Below, piece by piece: positions 1 through 8,858 of a stretch of DNA of 64,000 bases. Source of the stretch: Paludibacter sp963678465 (GTDB taxonomy: Bacteria; Bacteroidota; Bacteroidia; Bacteroidales; Paludibacteraceae); contig OY782858.1 of the NCBI GenBank assembly GCA_963678465.1, positions 2,480,001 through 2,544,000 of the forward strand. The letters are read 5' to 3'. The translations under genes and the position numbers were made by a program. The notes beneath the pieces were generated by a model. The model ran no database searches, was not told the DNA's origin, and was given only the letters and a program-made list of their open reading frames with translations. Positions within the stretch are counted from its first letter, which is position 1. The number at the start of each line of letters is the position of its first letter.

Positions 1-1583
1 CGAAAGTTTGGGTATCGGATCTCGGCAACGGCAGATATAAAAATCCGGTGCTTTATGCTGATTATTCCGACCCTGACGTTTGCCGGGTAGGTAATGATTA
101 TTATATGGTGGCCTCATCGTTTGCCAATACGCCCGGCTTACCTATCCTCCACTCCAACGATCTTGTAAACTGGACGCTCGTTTCGCATGCCATCCAAAAT
201 TTAGCACCTGAGTCTGTTTTCAAATCCATGCAACATGGCAATGGTGTTTGGGCACCAAGTATTCGTTATCACAACAATGAATTTTACATTTATTATGGCG
301 ATCCGGATTTTGGCATTTACATGACCAAAGCAAAAAAAGTTACAGACCACTGGTCGCCACCGACTTTGGTAAAAGCCGGAAAAGGCTTGATTGATGCCTG
401 TCCTTTCTGGGACGAAAATGGTCGGGCTTATGTGGCTCACGGATATGCGGGTAGTCGTGCCGGCATGAAAAGCGTACTTGCTGTATTTGAAATGACTCCC
501 GATGGCAAAACAGCAATTACTGAAAGCCGCCTGGTTTTCGACGGACATCCGAACCACCCTACTGTTGAAGGTGCAAAAGTATACAAACGCAATGGTTATT
601 ACTATATTTTTGCTCCGGCAGGTGGTGTAAAACCAGGATGGCAGCTGGCTTTACGCTCAACAAATATTTATGGTCCTTACGAAGAAAAAATTGTTTTGGC
701 GCAAGGAAAATCGGACATCAACGGACCACATCAGGGCGCATGGATCGACACACCCGATGGCAAACAGGATTGGTTTATTCATTTTCAGGATGTATATGCT
801 TACGGTCGGGCTGTGTTGTTGCAACCAATGCGTTGGGTGAACGACTGGCCGGTGATGGGCGAAGACAAAGACGGCGACGGTTGTGGCTCTCCGGTTGAAA
901 CGTATAAAAAACCAAATGTCGGTAAAAATTATCCCATTGCTACACCATTAGAAAGCGATGAATTTGATGGACACACGATAGGTTTACAATGGCAATGGCA
1001 GGCCAATAGCCAACCGCTTTGGTATTATCCTGCCGGTGAAAAAGGATACCTGCGACTTTTTGCATGGGAAACTATTGGTACAGCCAGCAACCTTTGGGAT
1101 GCACCAAATTTGTTGTTACAGAAATTCCCTGCTCCCGACTTTAAAGCAACTACCAGATTAACTTTCATACCTTTGAAAAAAGGCGAACGCGCCGGATTGG
1201 TGGTAATGGGCCTTGACTATGCGACTATAAACATTGAAAACACCGAAAATGGATTCATCTTGAATCAATCAAGTTGTAAAAGTGCAGCCGATGGAACAGC
1301 TGAAATCATCAATACATCCATTCCTCTTTCGCAATCCACCGTATATTTCCGTGTTGAGGTAAAGCAAACAAAAGCGCTGAACAAAGAAAACATCCTGCAG
1401 CCAACAGCCACTTGTACTTTCAGTTACAGTCTTGATGGCAATAAATTCATTCCTCTCGGAAATCCATTTACGGCTATGGAAGGAAAATGGATAGGCGCAA
1501 AAGTTGGTATTTTCTGCCAACGACCACAGCCATTGAACGATTCAGGATACGCAGATGTAGATTGGTTTCGTATCGAAAAATAA
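1..1583 (+). CDS. GH43 family beta-xylosidase / arabinofuranosidase, 5' partial
   Basis: Glycoside hydrolase family 43 enzyme that would release xylose or arabinose from hemicellulose. The frame is open from base 3, and the codons before the GTG at 48 already read KNPVLYADYSDPDV, so the gene begins left of the window and the GTG is not a real start. The three GH43 acidic residues are visible: Asp in YSDPDV (base), Asp in LIDACPFWDENG (pKa modulator) and Glu in HPTVEGAKVY (general acid). After the five-bladed propeller, from about residue 300 (LESDEFDGHTIGLQWQW), comes the beta-sandwich C-terminal domain typical of XynB-like GH43 enzymes. The exact substrate cannot be read from sequence. No sugar-uptake genes are visible in the window. 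Confidence 0.9.
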   Translation, partial: KVWVSDLGNGRYKNPVLYADYSDPDVCRVGNDYYMVASSFANTPGLPILHSNDLVNWTLVSHAIQNLAPESVFKSMQHGNGVWAPSIRYHNNEFYIYYGDPDFGIYMTKAKKVTDHWSPPTLVKAGKGLIDACPFWDENGRAYVAHGYAGSRAGMKSVLAVFEMTPDGKTAITESRLVFDGHPNHPTVEGAKVYKRNGYYYIFAPAGGVKPGWQLALRSTNIYGPYEEKIVLAQGKSDINGPHQGAWIDTPDGKQDWFIHFQDVYAYGRAVLLQPMRWVNDWPVMGEDKDGDGCGSPVETYKKPNVGKNYPIATPLESDEFDGHTIGLQWQWQANSQPLWYYPAGEKGYLRLFAWETIGTASNLWDAPNLLLQKFPAPDFKATTRLTFIPLKKGERAGLVVMGLDYATINIENTENGFILNQSSCKSAADGTAEIINTSIPLSQSTVYFRVEVKQTKALNKENILQPTATCTFSYSLDGNKFIPLGNPFTAMEGKWIGAKVGIFCQRPQPLNDSGYADVDWFRIEK

Positions 1584-1609
1584 ATTTTTACGGGATAAAA
1601 CCTTTTTTG

Positions 1610-1617
1610 TATCTTTG
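1610..1617 (+). promoter_or_regulatory. -7 promoter element upstream of the BFD-like gene
   Basis: TATCTTTG matches the Bacteroidota -7 consensus TAnnTTTG and lies 61 bases before the start of the small iron-sulfur gene. No convincing -33 TTG is seen at the expected distance. Confidence 0.45.
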
Positions 1618-1678
1618 TTGTTATGAATTACATTAGATAAAAAAAACAGAATATAAAACAATTAAATAATAAATTAAA

Positions 1679-1858
1679 ATGGCAGAAGATCCGGTGATCT
1701 GTACCTGTCTCGATATGTGTAAAAGCGAGATAGTGGCAGCAATAAGAGAGAAAGGACTAAAAACAGTAGAAGAAGTTGGAGACGAAATAGAAGCAGGCGC
1801 TGTTTGTGGAAGTTGTATCGACGACATTCAGGAAATACTCGACGAAGAAAATAATTAA
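1679..1858 (+). CDS. BFD-like [2Fe-2S]-binding small protein
   Basis: A 59-residue protein too short for ordinary ORF cut-offs. It reads MAEDPVICTCLDMCK and later AGAVCGSCIDDIQEIL. The spacing C8-x-C10 then C43-x2-C46 is that of the BFD-like [2Fe-2S] domain found in bacterioferritin-associated ferredoxin and, as a module, in nitrite reductases and NifU-like proteins. The rest is acidic with short helices as in that fold. It stands alone with its own -7 box upstream and a strong terminator downstream, so it is probably a monocistronic electron carrier or iron-release partner. The partner is unknown, and no bacterioferritin gene is seen in the window. Confidence 0.85.
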   Translation: MAEDPVICTCLDMCKSEIVAAIREKGLKTVEEVGDEIEAGAVCGSCIDDIQEILDEENN

Positions 1859-1865
1859 ACAAAAG

Positions 1866-1898
1866 ACAGGGAATCCAAAAAGTTCCCTGTTTTTTTTC
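1866..1898 (+). terminator. Rho-independent terminator of the BFD-like gene
   Basis: ACAGGGAA and TTCCCTGT form an eight-base-pair stem with a nine-base loop, followed by a run of eight or nine T. It starts eight bases after the stop codon. Confidence 0.85.
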
Positions 1899-2010
1899 AA
1901 ATATATTGCAAACACTTGTGTTCTACATTGATTTTTGCGTACTTTGCATTTCGTTTCGGACAAATAATTAACTTCCAATCCCATCGCAGGGATGCAAATA
2001 GTCTTATCAA

Positions 2011-3927
2011 ATGCAACAATTCCTTTCCATACTGAAACAATACTGGGGCTACGATAATTTTCGTCCTCTGCAGGCCGATATCATTCAAAGCGTAGCGACT
2101 GGGAAGGACACACTCGGACTTATGCCTACTGGTGGAGGAAAATCACTTACTTTTCAGGTACCGGCGCTGGCCATGGAAGGAGTTTGCATTGTCGTCACGC
2201 CGCTTATTGCATTGATGAAAGACCAGGTGGAGAACCTGAAAAAGCGTGGAATCAGCGCCGCAGCCATATATTCGGGCATGTCGAACAACGAGATTAACAT
2301 TACGCTTGATAATTGTGTTTTTCAGGCTTATAAATTCTTATACGTATCACCTGAGCGATTATCAACTCCTGTTTTTATTGAAAAAATAAGACAAACCAAA
2401 GTTTGTATCATTGCCGTTGATGAATCGCACTGTATTTCGCAATGGGGTTACGATTTCAGACCCTCCTACCTTCGTATTGCCGATATCCGTGAAGTGCTTC
2501 CCGAAATCCCCGTGCTGGCACTTACCGCCACTGCCACACCCGAAGTTGTGGTCGACATTCAGGAGAAACTTCTTTTTCGTCAAAAAAACGTCTTTCAGAA
2601 AAGCTATTCACGTTCCAATCTTGCATACGTGGTTCGTATCACCGAAAACAAAGATGAACAACTGCTCAAAATACTGAACAGTGTACCAGGAACATCTGTA
2701 GTTTATGTGCGCAACCGAAAAAGGACCAAGGAAATAGCTGATTTTCTGAACCTGAATGGCATCCCGGCCGAGCATTTCCATGCAGGGCTAAAAAATGAGA
2801 CGAAAGACGAAAGGCAAAGCAGGTGGAAATCGGGGGAAACCCGCGTCATTGTGTCGACAAATGCTTTCGGCATGGGGATTGACAAGGCCGAAGTGCGATC
2901 GGTGGTTCACATGGATTTACCCGATTCGCTGGAAGCTTATTTTCAGGAAGCCGGACGTGCCGGACGCGATGAGAAAAAAGCTTTTGCCGTGATGCTTTAC
3001 AACAACAGCGATGCAGTAAAAATGCGCAAACGCGTTTCGGATGCTTTTCCCGGAAAAGAAATGGTGCTGAAAGTGTACGATGCTTTGTGTAATTACCTCG
3101 AAATTGGTATCGGTTCGGGACTAGACAAGGTTTTTGCTTTCGATATAGCCGATTATTGTGCCAAATTCAAATTGCCTATTCTTATTGCCTTCAACAGTCT
3201 CAAAATTCTTCAGCAAGCCGGCTATATCGACTTAACCGATGAACAGGACAACTCGTCGCGTGTACTGTTTACCGTAATGAAAGACGATTTGTACAAACTC
3301 AGACAAAACCCAGAACAGGATCAGTTGATCCATATGCTGTTGCGTTCGTATACCGGGCTTTTTACCGACCCTGCTTACGTTAATGAAGATCTGATCGCCA
3401 AGCGATTGGGCTGGAAACGCGATGATGTTTACAACCAACTGATCGGTCTGGCAAAGGAGCAAATCATTCAATATATTCCTCGTAAAAAAACACCTTTTCT
3501 GACCTTTACGCATGAACGCGAAGATATCGAACGTATTGTACTCGGGAAAGAAGCTTACGACGATCGCCGTGACCGTTACATTGCGCGTGTCAAAAGTGTG
3601 CTTGATTATGCACAGGAAGAGAACGTTTGCCGAAGTCAGGTATTGCTTGCCTATTTTGGCGAAAAAAACACAAAAGCCTGTGGAAAATGCGATATCTGTC
3701 TTAAAAAGAAAGAAACAACTTTGAGCGATGACGAATTTGAAATAATCAAGTCGCTGATAATTGAGAGTCTTAAAAACGAAGCACTTACAATAAACGCTTT
3801 GACAAAGAAAATAAATCATAAGGAAGCCAAAACCATACAAGTGATTCGGTTTTTATTGGACAATGGACTCATTGCCGAAAACAATCTGATGAAACTTTTT
3901 GTAGCTCAACAGAATACTAGCAAGTAA
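2011..3927 (+). CDS. recQ: RecQ family ATP-dependent DNA helicase
   Basis: 3'-5' DNA helicase used in recombination and replication-fork repair. Walker A is MPTGGGKS (residues about 38-45), motif II is DESH in AVDESHCISQWGYDFRP, motif III is LTATATP, motif V is TNAFGMGIDKAEV and motif VI is QEAGRAGRDE. Unlike E. coli RecQ, a winged-helix-like region (about residues 350-510) comes before the zinc motif, whose cysteines are seen in CRSQVLLAYFGE and ACGKCDIC near residue 550. A short helical tail replaces the HRDC domain. At 638 residues this fits the second RecQ type common in Bacteroidota. It is a single gene between the BFD-like gene and the acyltransferase pair. Confidence 0.92.
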   Translation: MQQFLSILKQYWGYDNFRPLQADIIQSVATGKDTLGLMPTGGGKSLTFQVPALAMEGVCIVVTPLIALMKDQVENLKKRGISAAAIYSGMSNNEINITLDNCVFQAYKFLYVSPERLSTPVFIEKIRQTKVCIIAVDESHCISQWGYDFRPSYLRIADIREVLPEIPVLALTATATPEVVVDIQEKLLFRQKNVFQKSYSRSNLAYVVRITENKDEQLLKILNSVPGTSVVYVRNRKRTKEIADFLNLNGIPAEHFHAGLKNETKDERQSRWKSGETRVIVSTNAFGMGIDKAEVRSVVHMDLPDSLEAYFQEAGRAGRDEKKAFAVMLYNNSDAVKMRKRVSDAFPGKEMVLKVYDALCNYLEIGIGSGLDKVFAFDIADYCAKFKLPILIAFNSLKILQQAGYIDLTDEQDNSSRVLFTVMKDDLYKLRQNPEQDQLIHMLLRSYTGLFTDPAYVNEDLIAKRLGWKRDDVYNQLIGLAKEQIIQYIPRKKTPFLTFTHEREDIERIVLGKEAYDDRRDRYIARVKSVLDYAQEENVCRSQVLLAYFGEKNTKACGKCDICLKKKETTLSDDEFEIIKSLIIESLKNEALTINALTKKINHKEAKTIQVIRFLLDNGLIAENNLMKLFVAQQNTSK

Positions 3928-4037
3928 CTGATTATATTTAAACAATTCATTTTTGAACCTGCTGGTTCGGCTGATAGATACAAAATAAATTTCGATAGCG
4001 AGCTATTGTTTCATAGATGAATTCAGAAATTAGCAAA

Positions 4038-4072
4038 TTGTGAATAAATTTTTAAAATATAGTGTATCTTTG
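4038..4072 (+). promoter_or_regulatory. Candidate promoter for the acyltransferase-like pair
   Basis: TTG at 4038-4040 and TATCTTTG at 4065-4072. The -7 box is perfect but the spacer is 24 bases, longer than the usual 19 to 21, so the -33 assignment is weak. The first start codon is 31 bases downstream. Confidence 0.5.
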
Positions 4073-4103
4073 AGCCCGCTAACCGATTTTTGATTAAGAT
4101 ACA

Positions 4104-5021
4104 ATGGAGAAAAAAGATAAACTAAAACACTATAACTGGAGAATTGGCGATCGATATGATGGTTGGAGAGTTAGAAAAGTGGATGCTCTTTTTTCGGTAG
4201 TACCATTTATTTTACCTACCCGCGTCGATTCCGAAGTGTTTTATGAAGTTAAAGTGCCTATCGATGCCGTCGAAACATTTATACGCGAACACAAGAAAGA
4301 AATTCCCGGCCTTTCCATTATGCATATTGTGATGGCTGCAATGGTGCGTCTTATTTCTCAACGACCAATAGTGAACCGGTTTATTGTTTGGAACAAAATA
4401 TTTGCACGCAACCACATAAGCTTTTCGCTGGTTATTAAGCGGTCGCTCTCGGATGCAGGCGAAGAAACTGTCATTAAAATATACTTCTCCCCCACCGATA
4501 CCCTTGTAGATGTGGCAAAGAAATTAAATGCAGAGATAGAAAAAAACATACAAACGGGATCCCAAAACACTTCCGAGGCTCTTTCGAAACTATTGGGATA
4601 TTTCCCTGATTTTCTATTGCGTACTGTCATTCTATTTGTAAAAATGCTCGACAAAATTGGCATTATGCCCAAATTTTTCTTTCGCATAAGCCCGTTTCAT
4701 TCCACATTGTTCCTCACTAATCTTGGGTCAATTGGCGCCGAATCCATTTATCATCATCTTTACGAATTTGGCACCTGTAGCATGTTTGCATCTATGGGCA
4801 AAAAATCTAAAATCAGAAAAACAGATAGGGATGCCGATAAAGAGCCAAAAAAAAGTATGGTGCTGAAGTTTGTGTTGGATGAACGCATTTGCGACGGATT
4901 CTATTATGCTTCATCGATGCGCATGTACGAGAAGATTCTTTCCGATCCATCCGTTTTGTTATCGCCGCCACAGCAGGTGTTTGCCGACGAAGGTGTCGGG
5001 CGAAAACGGGCTGATATTTAA
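4104..5021 (+). CDS. Acyltransferase-fold protein (2-oxoacid dehydrogenase E2 catalytic-domain-like), copy 1
   Basis: A 305-residue protein resembling the catalytic domain of dihydrolipoyl acyltransferases and chloramphenicol acetyltransferase, with no lipoyl or peripheral-subunit-binding domain. Family landmarks are LSIMHIVMAAMVRLISQRP (the conserved helix), FLTNLGSIGAESIYHHLYEFG (like the SNxG region of E2) and, near the C-terminus, LDERICDGFYYASS. In true E2 and CAT enzymes that last motif is HxxxDG with a catalytic His; here the His position is Glu. Function is therefore unknown: it may not be an acetyltransferase, or may be structural. It is followed after 92 bases by a close paralogue in the same orientation, so the pair is a tandem duplication and probably co-transcribed. 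Confidence 0.7.
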   Translation: MEKKDKLKHYNWRIGDRYDGWRVRKVDALFSVVPFILPTRVDSEVFYEVKVPIDAVETFIREHKKEIPGLSIMHIVMAAMVRLISQRPIVNRFIVWNKIFARNHISFSLVIKRSLSDAGEETVIKIYFSPTDTLVDVAKKLNAEIEKNIQTGSQNTSEALSKLLGYFPDFLLRTVILFVKMLDKIGIMPKFFFRISPFHSTLFLTNLGSIGAESIYHHLYEFGTCSMFASMGKKSKIRKTDRDADKEPKKSMVLKFVLDERICDGFYYASSMRMYEKILSDPSVLLSPPQQVFADEGVGRKRADI

Positions 5022-5113
5022 CACATAACCTTATAATATTTACGAAAAATCACTCTTTTTGCTAACACCTTTTTTATACATTTCAATGCTTATCAAGAAA
5101 AAAACACTTACGC

Positions 5114-6031
5114 ATGAAGAAACAAGACAAACTGAATTATTACAAGTGGAGTTGGGGCGATCGTTACGATGGTTGGCGCGTACGGAAAGTAGATCCTGTA
5201 TTTTCGGTTATTCCATATTTTCTACGCACCCGAATGGATGCGCAAAACTATTTCGAAGAACGGGTACCTATCGATCATATTGAGAAATTCATAAAGGAGC
5301 AAAAAGAACTGATCCCCGATTTATCGATTATGCACATAGTAATGGCCGCATTGGTACGACTGATTTCACAACGTCCGCATCTGAATCGATTTGTGATGTG
5401 GAACAAAATATTTGCGCGTAATCACGTCACTTTTTCTATCGCCGTAAAGCGCTCTTTGTCCGATAATGGAGAAGAAACACTTATAAAACCTCAGTTTCTT
5501 CCTTCGGATACCTTGCATGACATCGTACGAAAAACACGGGAGGAACAAGAAAACAATCAACAGCCGGGACAACAAAATTCATCGGATCTGATTTCGAAGA
5601 TACTAGGTATGCTTCCCGATTTGTCAATGCGCTTTGTTGTTTTTCTGCTGCTATGGCTCGATAAAGTTGGGCTGATGCCTAAATTCATTGAAAAAGCAAG
5701 TCCCTGGCATTGCAGTGTTTTTCTCACCAATATAGGTTCTATCGGTGTGGAATCCATTTACCATCATCTCTACGAATTCGGCACTTGCAGCATGTTTGTA
5801 GCCATGGGCAAAAAATCCCGCCGACATAGCTTTAACAAACATGGCGAACTTGCGGCATCGAAAAGTATTCTTTTGAAGTTTGTACTGGACGAACGAATCT
5901 GTGATGGTTTTTATTACGCCTCCTCCATGCGTATGTTAAGCAAAATAATGAACAACCCGGCATCTCTACTTACACCACCCGAAAAAATAATTGTGGACGA
6001 AGGAGTCGGAAAGAAACGAATTGATTTGTAA
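5114..6031 (+). CDS. Acyltransferase-fold protein (E2 catalytic-domain-like), copy 2
   Basis: Second copy of the tandem pair, also 305 residues and alignable end to end with the first without gaps in the conserved blocks (YDGWRVRKVD, LSIMHIVMAALVRLISQRP, LTNIGSIGVESIYHHLYEFG, LDERICDGFYYASSMRM). The middle region around residues 140-180 and the loop before VLKF/LLKF are the parts that differ. The same Glu-for-His change in the HxxxDG position is present, so the substitution predates the duplication and is conserved. Its stop is 25 bases from the convergent stop of the TPR regulator. A paired role (heteromer) is possible but is inference. Confidence 0.7.
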   Translation: MKKQDKLNYYKWSWGDRYDGWRVRKVDPVFSVIPYFLRTRMDAQNYFEERVPIDHIEKFIKEQKELIPDLSIMHIVMAALVRLISQRPHLNRFVMWNKIFARNHVTFSIAVKRSLSDNGEETLIKPQFLPSDTLHDIVRKTREEQENNQQPGQQNSSDLISKILGMLPDLSMRFVVFLLLWLDKVGLMPKFIEKASPWHCSVFLTNIGSIGVESIYHHLYEFGTCSMFVAMGKKSRRHSFNKHGELAASKSILLKFVLDERICDGFYYASSMRMLSKIMNNPASLLTPPEKIIVDEGVGKKRIDL

Positions 6032-6056
6032 AGGCGTAGGATTTAATTATCAAATC

Positions 6057-7922
6057 CTAATTCATTTCCTGTATACTTGCATATAAATCCTGAATGGTTC
6101 CATCGGTTCCAATGCTTAATGCTATCTTTCGCCGGCGTTTTTCAATTGTCGACATGCTTACATTGAGAATGGAAGCAATGTCTTTCAGAGGTATGTTGAT
6201 TTTAACAAGCATGCAAAACTGAATTTCCTGCTGGTTAAACTCGGGAAATTTTTGTTGAAGATGCTCTATAAAATCGGGATAAATCAAATTAAAACGCGTC
6301 ATCATACTTTTCAGGTAAAACTGATTGCTATCTTTTTTCGAAATGCCAGTCATGTCTTCAATCTCTTTCCTGTCAATAATACCAACGGCCGATACCTTCC
6401 GGCGTATTTCTTCATTTTCTTCCGAAAGTTGCATCCACTCATTTTGCTGTTGTTTCACCACCTTCTTCAGCCAGGCCGATTGCATCTCCTGCGCATTTCT
6501 CAACTCTGACTCGATCTTGTTGATTTCCTCAAGATTTGTAATCATTTTTATCCTGTTTTTTGCACTTCTCTGATAAATAACGACAATCGACACAATAAAT
6601 AAAATCAGAAAAAATATTATAATCAGACGCAATAGTAGGTTCAATCTATTATTCTCCACTTCGGACTGTAGTTTTTCATTCTCGAGCCGAACGTGCTCCG
6701 ACTGATAAAACAGTTCCATATCATGAATCGCCAACTGCTTGTTGAGGTTATTGAGCGAATCCGACGCTGCATTTAACGCATCGGCCATCTCCAAGGCCTT
6801 TTTATAGTCGCCTTTGTATTGGTACAACTCCTTCAACTGCTTCTTAAATGCCAGCGTAAACTTCACTACTCCATCCTTCTCAAAGATAGCAATCGCATCA
6901 AGTATATAGCGTTCAGCCTTATCATATTGTTTTCGTTCGGAGTAAATTGAAGCCAATCCGCTTGAAACTACTGCCACACCCATTTGCATATTCAGCTCCT
7001 TACATTGTTTGTATAGTTTTTCAAACACTGCCATTGCCTTATCGTACTCTTTATTATCGAGAAAAATATTAGCATAATTATATTCTACTTGTATACGCCT
7101 AAGACTAAGCGGAGTGGTTGGGATGGCATCAAGCGCTTTTTGATAGTAAAACTTGGCGCTGTCGATATCAATATTTCTGTAATACACCCCTAAGTTCATC
7201 CATGCCGACACCAAACCGATCTGATAATCAGATTCATGAGCAAACCCACGTGCATAATGGTAATATTTTAAAGCTTCGAGCTTACTTCCGATTTCCTTAT
7301 AGTTATTTCCAATATTCAGACTAAGAGAGGAAAGGCCTTGCAAATCATTGACTTTCTGATACAAATCAAATGCTTTTAAAAAGAGCGTTTGCGACTTTTC
7401 GTATTCGCCTCTTCCCGAAAGTATCGCTCCATGAATAGAATAGGCTTGTGCCAGACCAGCTTCTGATCCATATCGAACAAGTATGTTTTCGGCATCAACA
7501 ATAAATTTCTCTGCCACATACAAATTTTCTCTTTGCGACTCTAAATTGGCCCTGTACAACCAACATTTTCCTATGGCGAGTGAATCATCGTTTTTAAGGG
7601 CAAGTTCGTGATAAACATCAAGGTAATGATAGGCCGAATCTTTCAACTGTAAATCAGTGTACAATCGTGCTTTAAACCCGGCCACCGTCATGCGCTCTTT
7701 GGCTCCCAAACTATATTTTTCTATGATTTTCAACGCTGAGTCGGCATATAGAAAACCAGAATCCTGATGAAGAGCCATAGTTTGCTCGGTCATTGCCTTC
7801 ATAGTATCAAACAAAATTCGCCCTTCATTATCTTCTGTCGACGAAGTACATGCATATAAAAAAGCACATCCGACAATCAGATAAATTAAATTTTTAACTC
7901 TGGTACTGAATTTATGTTCCAT
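6057..7922 (-). CDS. Membrane-anchored TPR sensor/regulator with C-terminal helix-turn-helix
   Basis: A 621-residue protein. It starts with a signal sequence ending in a lipobox-like AFLYAC, continues with a long tetratricopeptide-repeat region (about residues 40-380; NNYKEIGSKLEALKYYHYA and AWMNLGVYYRNIDIDSAKFYY are TPR helices), then one hydrophobic segment (LLLRLIIIFFLILFIVSIVV, near residue 440), a coiled coil (EEINKIESELRNAQEMQ) and a LuxR-like helix-turn-helix at the end (LVKINIPLKDIASILNVSMS TIEKRRRKIA). This layout is common in Bacteroidota and is thought to link events outside the membrane to transcription. The target genes are not evident. Its promoter region must lie in the AT-rich DNA between 7923 and 8136. 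Confidence 0.8.
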   Translation of the reverse strand: MEHKFSTRVKNLIYLIVGCAFLYACTSSTEDNEGRILFDTMKAMTEQTMALHQDSGFLYADSALKIIEKYSLGAKERMTVAGFKARLYTDLQLKDSAYHYLDVYHELALKNDDSLAIGKCWLYRANLESQRENLYVAEKFIVDAENILVRYGSEAGLAQAYSIHGAILSGRGEYEKSQTLFLKAFDLYQKVNDLQGLSSLSLNIGNNYKEIGSKLEALKYYHYARGFAHESDYQIGLVSAWMNLGVYYRNIDIDSAKFYYQKALDAIPTTPLSLRRIQVEYNYANIFLDNKEYDKAMAVFEKLYKQCKELNMQMGVAVVSSGLASIYSERKQYDKAERYILDAIAIFEKDGVVKFTLAFKKQLKELYQYKGDYKKALEMADALNAASDSLNNLNKQLAIHDMELFYQSEHVRLENEKLQSEVENNRLNLLLRLIIIFFLILFIVSIVVIYQRSAKNRIKMITNLEEINKIESELRNAQEMQSAWLKKVVKQQQNEWMQLSEENEEIRRKVSAVGIIDRKEIEDMTGISKKDSNQFYLKSMMTRFNLIYPDFIEHLQQKFPEFNQQEIQFCMLVKINIPLKDIASILNVSMSTIEKRRRKIALSIGTDGTIQDLYASIQEMN

Positions 7923-8136
7923 TGCATTGAATTAGTTCAACAAAAAATCTTCTGACATGTTTCCCTGAAAAAAAAACGAACACAGGAAAGTGCTTTTAGC
8001 CATTACAAATTTGCTGTACTGTCACAGCTAGAATATGAACATACCAAACAAAGTTATGGTTCATTTAGAAACTTAATTTTTTTCACAAAATATTAAGTTC
8101 AAAAAAAACAGTTTAAAAACATCAGATTAACAAGCA

Positions 8137-8173
8137 ACAAAAAAGGAGACAAAACTTTTAAAAGTCGTCTCCT
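8137..8173 (-). terminator. Original terminator of the tRNA-Leu gene, now stranded
   Basis: AGGAGAC (8144-8150) and GTCTCCT (8167-8173) form a stem with an inner ACTTTTAAAAGT. Read on the minus strand it is followed by a T run. No gene now ends here, but it lies eight bases beyond the left copy of the attachment core, exactly where the tRNA-Leu transcript would have ended before insertion. Confidence 0.7.
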
Positions 8174-8180
8174 CTGTTGT

Positions 8181-8195
8181 ACGTACCCGAAGCGG
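8181..8195. repeat. Left attachment-site core
   Basis: ACGTACCCGAAGCGG, identical to 23086-23100. The bases just outside differ (T before and A after here; A before and G after at the right end), so the exact match is 15 bp. Confidence 0.88.
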
Positions 8196-8290
8196 ATGAA
8201 ACCTTGAACCTACTTAGAGCTTTAAAAGACATATATGATGCAATTGAGTATATGCCGAATATTAAGGACAGAATAAAAAGGAGTAGTTAA
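8183..8290 (+). other. Displaced 3' end of the large serine recombinase gene (used in the circular form)
   Basis: Reading from within the core in the frame that the recombinase uses at the right end gives VPEA, then a 31-codon open stretch DETLNLLRALKDIYDAIEYM...IKRSS ending in TAA at 8288-8290. When the two ends of the element are joined through the core, this becomes the natural C-terminus of the recombinase, with a predicted helix rich in Leu and charged residues. In the integrated state it has no start and is not expressed as such. Confidence 0.7.
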
Positions 8291-8598
8291 GTCTCACCTC
8301 CCCCTTCCAGTTCCGTATATTCCCCTGTTGTACTAGCCCCTTACCATTACCCCATAGGGAAACAACGGTCTGCCAACTGAAATTTTTTTCAATTTTTTTA
8401 TCCAAAAATTGAGCATCAGTTGCACGTTCTATATAGTAATTAAAATGGCTAAATACCTTATTTTTCAGAGAAAAGACCGTATGTCGAATAAATTATTCAA
8501 CAAAATGGAAAAATATTTTAAAATAACCTACTAAATTTTCTGAACTAAGTATTTATAAAGTAGAATAATATATTATAATTTCAATAAAACCGTAAATA
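8291..8598. other. Non-coding left end of the element; possible origin or control region
   Basis: No credible ORF. It begins with a C-rich patch (CACCTCCCCCTTCC and CCCCTTACCATTACCCCATAGGG) and becomes very AT-rich towards the first small gene. With a replication-protein-like gene just downstream this could be an origin, but I see no clear iterons or strong hairpin. Confidence 0.3.
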
Positions 8599-8766
8599 AT
8601 GAAACGAACAACCAGAAAATTGTCGGAATCGACAAAACAAAAAATTGCCAACTCTCTGAAAGGCATAAAAAAAACTGAAAGGCATAAACAAGCCATTGCT
8701 AAAGGCATGGAAAAATACTGGAAAACTATTCCAGAAACAGCAGAAGATAGCAGTGAAGAAGAATAA
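8599..8766 (+). CDS. Small basic protein with NUMOD3-like repeats
   Basis: A 55-residue protein, too short for the usual cut-off. Its first half is basic and has two similar units, LSESTKQKIANSLKGIKK and TERHKQAIAKGMEKYW, which resemble the NUMOD3 DNA-binding repeats found beside homing endonucleases. The tail is acidic (EDSSEEE). Such small proteins are often found just before replication genes in Bacteroidota elements, which fits its place here 92 bases before the Rep-like gene. A role in DNA binding is inference. Confidence 0.6.
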   Translation: MKRTTRKLSESTKQKIANSLKGIKKTERHKQAIAKGMEKYWKTIPETAEDSSEEE

Positions 8767-8858
8767 ATTTACGGTTTGAGCTATGAAGTCATTAACAAAG
8801 GGGGAAAATGACCGCTATAGCGGAATAATAAAATAATAGAAGTTTAATTTTAAATGAA

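Noticed and set aside
48..50. GTG as the start of the GH43 gene
   Set aside because: The frame is open to the window edge and the codons before it continue the conserved GH43 N-terminus, so the gene is cut by the window.
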